From Nectonema munidae (Eukaryota; Nematomorpha; Nectonematoida; Nectonematidae), in NCBI GenBank assembly GCA_030549495.1, contig JAUIRK010000136.1:413728-477727 (forward strand): a stretch of 64,000 nt of DNA, in the 5' to 3' direction. The stretch's first letter is position 1. Each line of letters starts with the position of its first letter. The position numbers and the translations under genes are program-made. The notes under the pieces are model-generated. The model saw nothing but the letters and a program-made list of their open reading frames with translations. It was not told the DNA's origin and made no database searches. Below are positions 58,160 through 64,000 of the stretch, piece by piece.

Positions 58160-61100
58160 AAGAAATAAATTAACATACACAAAATTTGCATGAAGAAAAT
58201 CAAGGCAAAATTTAAAATGAAAGACAAAAGGCTCATTTTGAAATTTTCATATGAGTAAAAAGAAAATTTTTTCCTATAAGTATTTAATTAATGCACTGAT
58301 TCCTATAACTTCGTTTGGTAGTCCACATTTGGAAGCAAAATTACCTAACCCATGAAAATTTCTCAGAAAGAATACAAAGTTTTCCTTAAATATTTTCCAT
58401 GGGTATTCACTACTATGCTATTTATAAAATACTTACATATTTCGATAACTCAGAGACACGGAACCACCCATAAATAAACGAAGCGCACCCAAATATAAAC
58501 ACAAAGATTTAAACGTAGAAAGAAGCACTTAAACATATTTCGCATTAGAGAACTCTGCGCCAGCCCGTAAACGGCTAAATTGCGCGCAGTAAGCTAAATC
58601 AGGCCATTTTTTCAAAACCTGCTGCGCGGCTCGGTGGGTTTGGGTTCAATATTTGTACTCTGGCTTATTTCGATGGTTAAAATTTAAAAATATTGGTAAT
58701 TTGGCGGTTAATTCTTAAAAAATCGAAATTATGGGTTATTATAGAACTTATTTATTTGTATAAAGTACAAAATCATGAGAGCGATTTTCTCATCTTAATC
58801 AGAGAGATTGAATGTTCATGCGACACTATTGATGTCATAGTTAGAGATATCAAATTTTTATAATTACCAGTATCACTAAAATTATATTATTAATTATGAT
58901 GATGAAATGAATTAGGCTATGTGTTAAGTTCTATGTCAAAAATGGTAAAAATTCGCATAGAAAACTCGTGTTTCAAAACTATCTCGCGGGATGAAAAATA
59001 AAAACAGTGGGATGAGTGCGCCTTAACTTCAAATGTGAGCCGATTTGGCCACTTTCATTTTTTTTAATGCGCGACAGCTGCGAAAGAACCAAAAGCGGTG
59101 CGATGCAGATGCGCATAAATTTTTACAATTCGCACAAGTCTCTACTACACGTACACACAAATGACCTGTTCAGGGACAAATTGGTCTCTAGACAATTCAC
59201 CCTCGAGACAAATCAGCGTCTAGAAAATTCAGCATCAAGAAAATATTAATGTCAAAATATTTATGAGCCGAATTATTTTGAAAAAATTTTCTGATGGAAA
59301 CCGAAAAAAATGATGCCATATTATATTATGACTAAATATTCATTTTAAAAATTTGTTAGAGTTAAGAGTTGTATTTTATTATAGACGGCTGGCTACCGAC
59401 TCCAATTTCCACTCCGACTCCCAACATCTGGTTTCCACCGTATTCCATCACTGAAAGCGTTTATGAAAGACTGAATTAGAATGTAGTGAATACAGGCATG
59501 TCATTAAGGGGGCAAGGGAGAAGTGTGAGGAGGCACTCCTTAGAATATATTTTGCCCTCCCTCTCCCCTGTTGTTATGGAACTCCTTTGAGATATATAAA
59601 TGTATACAGTTTCTTAGTCCCGCTCTTTTAGAATCAGCTTGCTAGACTCTGGCCACTGGGCTGAGTGAATAAATAAATAAGATGAGAGTGAGAACACCAA
59701 AAATTACTTTTCAATCAATTAAATCTTTGGAATACAAGAATATTTATAACGCGTATGAGGACTTCTTGTTTGCGTATATAGATCCTCTCATAATCATACT
59801 CTTATTGAAGAAGCTTATTGTGACAAGAGGTATGTAATATGTATAGTGTCTTCTTCATCGCTTTCACCAGTATAAAGCTATTAAACTTGTTTATGATAGT
59901 TTGTGATGATTTATTAAGGTATACCTAGTTCAATAACTTCAGCATAACTTCCTTCTTGCTAAGAAAGCACAAATGGTAGAATACGCATTTGATGAAGAAT
60001 ACACGCTTTATATGATATTCTATATCTTCAAATCTTTACATGATCGTGTATTCTCACATGGTAAGCTTCAACAAAATATGTAATTTTTAAATAATATCTT
60101 TTATAACACGGATACATAAAATGTTAATTATTTCTTTGAATAAAACTAAAAAAAGAGTGTATGAATCTTTTTCTAAGATTAATAAAGTTAAACTTAACTA
60201 AGCTTTTAAATAGACTCTATTCGTTTCTGACGTGTTTTGGATTTCGCATTTTTTGACTTCGTTCTCTTTTAAAGTAGGTATTTATCGTCCATCATTTCGT
60301 TTTTTGAAAGTCACTTAAAGGTTTGGAATTTTTTAATTTGAAAGCCGCAATTAAAGCATGGCTTCTCCTTAAATTAAATAAATTTCACAATATGTTTGTA
60401 TATATGAAAAAATTGTCGAAAGGGTTTATATAAAAAAAATTTTTTTGGTCAGTTAACAAGACTATGTAAAAATTATATTGGTATGGTTGATAAAAGATAA
60501 GGTTTTTAAAATATATTTTTATATAATGGCATAAATTAGTTAGTTATTTTGTTAACTATTTAATTGATGAACAAGATTTATAGATAGCGAGTTAGTTAGT
60601 TGGCTAATGAGTTAGTTAGTTGGATTATTATAATTTATATTTCACAATAACTTTTCCTAGTAATATTATTCCAGGATGGGCAATTTTCTCGGTAACAATT
60701 TCTCATTCTTCATACTAAGATTTATTTATCAAAAATATGCAGAATGTAGTAAATAAGTTTTCTTCCAACATTATTCTCAGGGTCTCTTTGATATATTAAG
60801 CTCAGAATAAAAGTTAAAAGACTATAGAACGCAATAACGTCCACATTAGGAACTCTTGGTTTAAATTATGCTATGTGGCCATCAAAGTATAAATGTAACA
60901 ATTAGATCTCAGCTAAAAACATATATAATCCGGACGTTATGGTTCAAAAACATTTTTGTCCGGATTACGAGGTTTCCGATTTAATGAATAATTTACTACA
61001 AGTTAGACCAGACTCTTCCTAATATTTACAAAAATATGTCAGTTATTAATATTTAAGTTTTTGAATAGACGCTGTTTATTCATAAGAAGGAGAAGGAAAA

Positions 61101-61680
61101 AGTTTATTTTTCATACTTTTTTAAATAATAGTTTAATAATTGGAAAATACAAATAGACAAAATACTTTGATTCATAAAAGACAATGTAAATGTCTCAACA
61201 GTATTATAAAAAATTTTTGAATTCAAAAATTCTTTGAAATATTCTTTGAATATAAACCTTCTTATTTTAACGAATTATTCTGACATCTTAACTAAGTTGA
61301 TAACTTTTTTATTAACTGATTATATACAATGAAAATCAGATTTTTAGTCCAAAGCAGAGAAATCATATCCAAATTTATTATAAAAAGCAGATGAACAGAA
61401 TTTTTCTCTGTCTTCAAATAAGGACATTCGGAAATAAAGAGTCAACTAAATTTTATTATAATTCAACAAGAAACAAATTTTAAAATAACTTCATTTAGAT
61501 TTTAAAAATGTTTATGTATTTCCTTAAAAGAAAAATAATATCAATTTTTGAAAATAAAATCTGATTTTCCTAATTTGTTCCAAAATTCTTTAATATTTTG
61601 TAAAAAAAATATTCGCAACAACAGAAGCTGAATAAAATTTTTTTTATATTTAATGTCTAAATTTTGGTTACCTTTTTTTG
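58160..61680. other. Noncoding stretch with short repeats
   Basis: No recognisable gene. A GC-richer patch lies at 58550-58660 (GCGCGCAG, GCTGCGCGGC). At 59175-59245 there are three imperfect units of the (T)CTAGA(C/A)AATTCA type. Near 59500-59570, GGGGGCAAGGGAG and CCCTCCCTCTCCCC could be ends of a tiny MITE. GAGTTAGTTAGTTGG repeats twice at 60590-60625. Confidence 0.45.
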
Positions 61681-61683
61681 ACG

Positions 61684-62078
61684 AACGGGTCACTTGTGAG
61701 TTGTGACCCATGTATATTGTACTTTTGATTGCCGAGTGGGTCACCGATGACCATCCATTTCCTTTCAGTTTCACAATGAATTACTCATTTTATAACAAAG
61801 TATTTCCTGATGTACTTGTTATTACATCATGAAAGAAACACCACATCTCTATTGCATCATTCACATCGATCTTTTTTTTTTAAAAACTTCCTATTTATTT
61901 ATTGTGTCAATATTTACCACATGGTAACAAATAATTTATTACCTCAGAGGCATGTGTATATTTATGTCTTTTGTAAGTTTTTGAATAAATTTCTGAAATA
62001 GTAAATAGCTGTTTTCTTTGTTTTATGATCAAAATTTTTTTTCTTTTGTCTAAACAAAGGGGTCACCAGTGACCCGTT
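61684..62078. mobile_element. Possible MITE with AACGGGTCAC ends
   Basis: AACGGGTCACTTGTGAG..TGACCC at the left is mirrored by GGGGTCACCAGTGACCCGTT at the right. Additional GGGTCACCGATGACC lies at 61737. About 395 bp, no ORF that makes sense, target duplication not clear. Confidence 0.5.
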
Positions 62079-62202
62079 AGTACATTGCTAATATCTATAT
62101 TCTAAAAAACTCTTGTACTTACATTTTTCAAATTACTAAACACTTTTACTAATTTTTTATAAATCCAGGTTATTAAAACTATTATTTGAATTAGTTTTTA
62201 AA

Positions 62203-62940
62203 CCTCCGAAAGCTAAAACGTCCGAAACTAAAACGTCGAAAAACAAAAACATCGAAAAATCAAAAAAAAAATTTTTAATCTTTTTTCTAGCTATTCTGAT
62301 TATACAATATACATGACTGTTTCAAAATATAATAATACTAATCCGATTTAAGACAAAGAACTATATTAGTTTTTAATTGATATTTTAAACAATTTTTTTT
62401 GTTTTTCCAATTAAAAAATGTATTAGACGCATGGAACTTAAAGGAACAAATATAAAAATACAAATTTATGGTTAAATAAAGGTTCAATAAATATTCATTC
62501 AAAATTGAATTAATTTTTTTCATCAAGTTTTTCAAAAGTTACTCACATCGGTTTCTAGTCAAAATCTCCAAAAACTAAAATTCCCACTTTCAAAATCCTC
62601 GAAAACTAAAATCCTCACTTCCAAAATCCTCCAAAACTAAAATGCCCACTTCCAAAATTGCTGAAAACCAAAATCCCCGTAACCAAAATTTCCGAAAACT
62701 AAACTTTTCAAATTGCAGGACTGGGTTAAGTCTTGAAGTACGAGCTTTTTTACTATGAAAAAGTTAATAAAGATTTGTTAATAAAATAAATAGGTAATTG
62801 ATAATGAATTCATAAATTCATTATATATTTTTTTAAACATAATTCAATATCATCAAATAAATTTACAAATTCATTTTTGATTTTTGGACGTTTTGATTGA
62901 GGACATTTTGGTTTCGGACGTTTGACCAGGAACTCTCGGA
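62203..62940. mobile_element. Inverted-repeat element with CGTCCGAAA motifs
   Basis: The left arm (62203-62265) reads CCTCCGAAAGCTAAAACGTC followed by CGAAACTAAAACGTCGAAA. The right arm (62880-62940) is its inverse, with ACGTTTTGATTGAGGACATT and GGTTTCGGACGTTT. The centre (62560-62715) has about five 25-30-bp units of the CCAAAACTAAAAT(C/G)C type. No coding region. Superfamily unknown; similar A-rich repeated-arm MITEs exist in animals. Confidence 0.65.
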
Positions 62941-63211
62941 CTATATATTTGATTTCAAATTAGTAGAACCATAAATTTTTTATCTAGTATTTAGTAATTT
63001 TAAAAAATCAGTAAAACTAACAATAATATTGAATACAAAATTTATCTTCTGTATAATTACATCAGCCGTAAAAAATTGATGCATGATAAGAATTTACTTT
63101 ACTAAAAGTGTCACGTTTCTACTAAATATTGCCAAAAAAGATAAAAATATAAAACGCTAAATAAGTTAGTTTTTAAAAATTTTCTATAGATCAAATAAGG
63201 TGACTTGATCT

Positions 63212-63481
63212 CAGTGGCGAATCAAGAAATTTCTTATAGCGGGGGGGGGGGGGGGGGCGAAATCTATTAAAATTTTTTGCAATTTGGCTAAAAGTCTTCA
63301 GAGAATACGACAGCTGTATTATGCCTTTTAGAATCACTAATTACCTATGTTTTCATATTTTTAACATTATTTTGCCATGAATAAATTTATTTTTTATACA
63401 TGTAAGGGTAATTTTCGAAGCTATTTTTCATAGAGGGGCCTAGGCCCATGAGCCCCCCCCCCCCCCTTAGATCCGCCACTT
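63212..63481. mobile_element. hAT MITE with CAGTGGCG ends and G tracts
   Basis: CAGTGGCGAATCAAG at 63212 followed by a 17-G run is mirrored by a C run and GATCCGCCACT ending at 63481. Octamers CTTGATCT (63204-63211) and CTTGAGCT (63482-63489) match at 7 of 8 positions. 270 bp, noncoding, a deletion derivative of a CAGTGGCG-type hAT. Confidence 0.85.
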
Positions 63482-63489
63482 CTTGAGCT

Positions 63490-63860
63490 GTACTTTTTTT
63501 TGAAACAACTGGGGTAATAAATATTCTAAATAAGCAAATAAGTTTTTATATATATTTGAAATTAATGATCACACAGTATTACTTTATCACATTAATCAAT
63601 TAAAATAAAGGCCAAAATTTACTTTTAAGCATTTTTTTAAAGATAAATATGTTTTGTTTAACTTTTAATAAAAGTTAATAATTTTACAAAACACAAGTTT
63701 TATGTTCAAAACATAAATTTTTTATGTAGAAATTACTCCAAATTTTCGGTTTTTCAACAGTATTCTATTACTCTAAAATCTTTAAAATTATAAATAAAAC
63801 AAAAACTTACAAAAGCCATATTTACATAATAATATTTACGCATATTTATAAGTTTTTTTC
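63490..63860. other. AT-rich stretch, probable intron or upstream region
   Basis: No coding region. It ends in a polypyrimidine tract (AGTTTTTTTCAG at 63851-63862) that looks like a splice acceptor. Confidence 0.5.
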
Positions 63861-63862
63861 AG

Positions 63863-64000
63863 GAGGACAATTTGAACAACATAATAGAGTATATTGAAGA
63901 GAATGAATTAGTGAATGGTAAAATTTACATACAACCACCAACTAACGCAGCCAGTGTTATCTCTGATGAAGACTCTGGAGACGAAAATGATTTTGACATC
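63863..64000 (+). CDS. Partial piggyBac-type transposase or PGBD-like exon, runs off the window
   Basis: After TTTTTTTCAG the frame is open for all 46 codons to the window edge: EDNLNNIIEYIEENELVNGK, then IYIQPPTNAASVISDEDSGD and ENDFDI. Acidic N-termini with a PPTN...SDEDSGDE pattern are typical of piggyBac transposases and of PGBD proteins derived from them. The catalytic DDD domain would lie to the right. There is no start codon in this segment, so it is either a downstream exon or a frame whose beginning is lost. Whether it is a mobile element or a domesticated gene cannot be told here. Confidence 0.65.

Overview
This window is AT-rich, intron-bearing eukaryotic DNA, most likely from an invertebrate animal with a repeat-laden genome. 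The evidence is long A/T runs, animal-type DNA transposons (Tigger/pogo, hAT, MULE-like, piggyBac-like), several non-LTR retrotransposons, and one cellular gene of animal type. An arthropod such as a copepod would fit, but the sequence alone does not settle the taxon. I see no bacterial operons, rRNA genes or CRISPR arrays.

The only convincing host gene is an apparently intact, single-exon 3'(2'),5'-bisphosphate nucleotidase (BPNT1-like) on the minus strand at 19.02-20.02 kb. A second possibly functional coding stretch is the start of a piggyBac-type transposase or transposase-derived gene at 63.86-64.00 kb, which runs off the right edge. Every other recognisable coding stretch is a broken transposon gene.

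Layout. 0-2.8 kb: a Tigger element with a decayed transposase (minus), cut by the left edge. 4.3-14.4 kb: a multi-layer nest. A minus-strand Jockey/CR1-like LINE is split by a Tigger-like element (5195-6575) that keeps only the DNA-binding domain, and by a hAT-like element (6806-13038, 8-bp target duplication). That element in turn holds a nearly full-length I-like LINE (6879-12014, perfect 12-bp target duplication) whose ORF1 stop and ORF2 start overlap as TAATG. 14.5-18.5 kb: non-autonomous inverted-repeat elements and a possible tRNA-derived SINE. 19-20 kb: the BPNT1-like gene. 21.7-24.1 kb: a ZMYM1-like hAT with exact 8-bp duplication inserted in the BED-finger region of another hAT gene. 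29.3-32.4 kb: a ZBED/SCAND3-like hAT transposase pseudogene within TAGTGATG-type ends. 34.2-35.8 kb: a MULE-like transposase relic.

36.66-42.49 kb is a 5.8-kb composite with hAT-type ends and an exact 8-bp duplication. It carries a 150-bp tandem array, a large noncoding repeat (copy A), a 28-bp minisatellite and the 5' end of an I-like LINE. Copy A recurs as a diverged inverted copy C (46.3-46.9 kb) and a longer direct copy B (47.2-51.3 kb) with nested internal duplications. This unclassified repeat family is the least explained structure here. 51.8-58.2 kb holds two more minus-strand LINE relics, the second split by an element carrying another 150-bp array. 58-64 kb is mostly noncoding with three small inverted-repeat elements.

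All identifications come from reading motifs by eye. Boundaries of decayed elements are approximate unless a target-site duplication is cited. I did not find a new gene system; the main points of interest are the nested transposons, the TAATG overlap and the A/B/C repeats.
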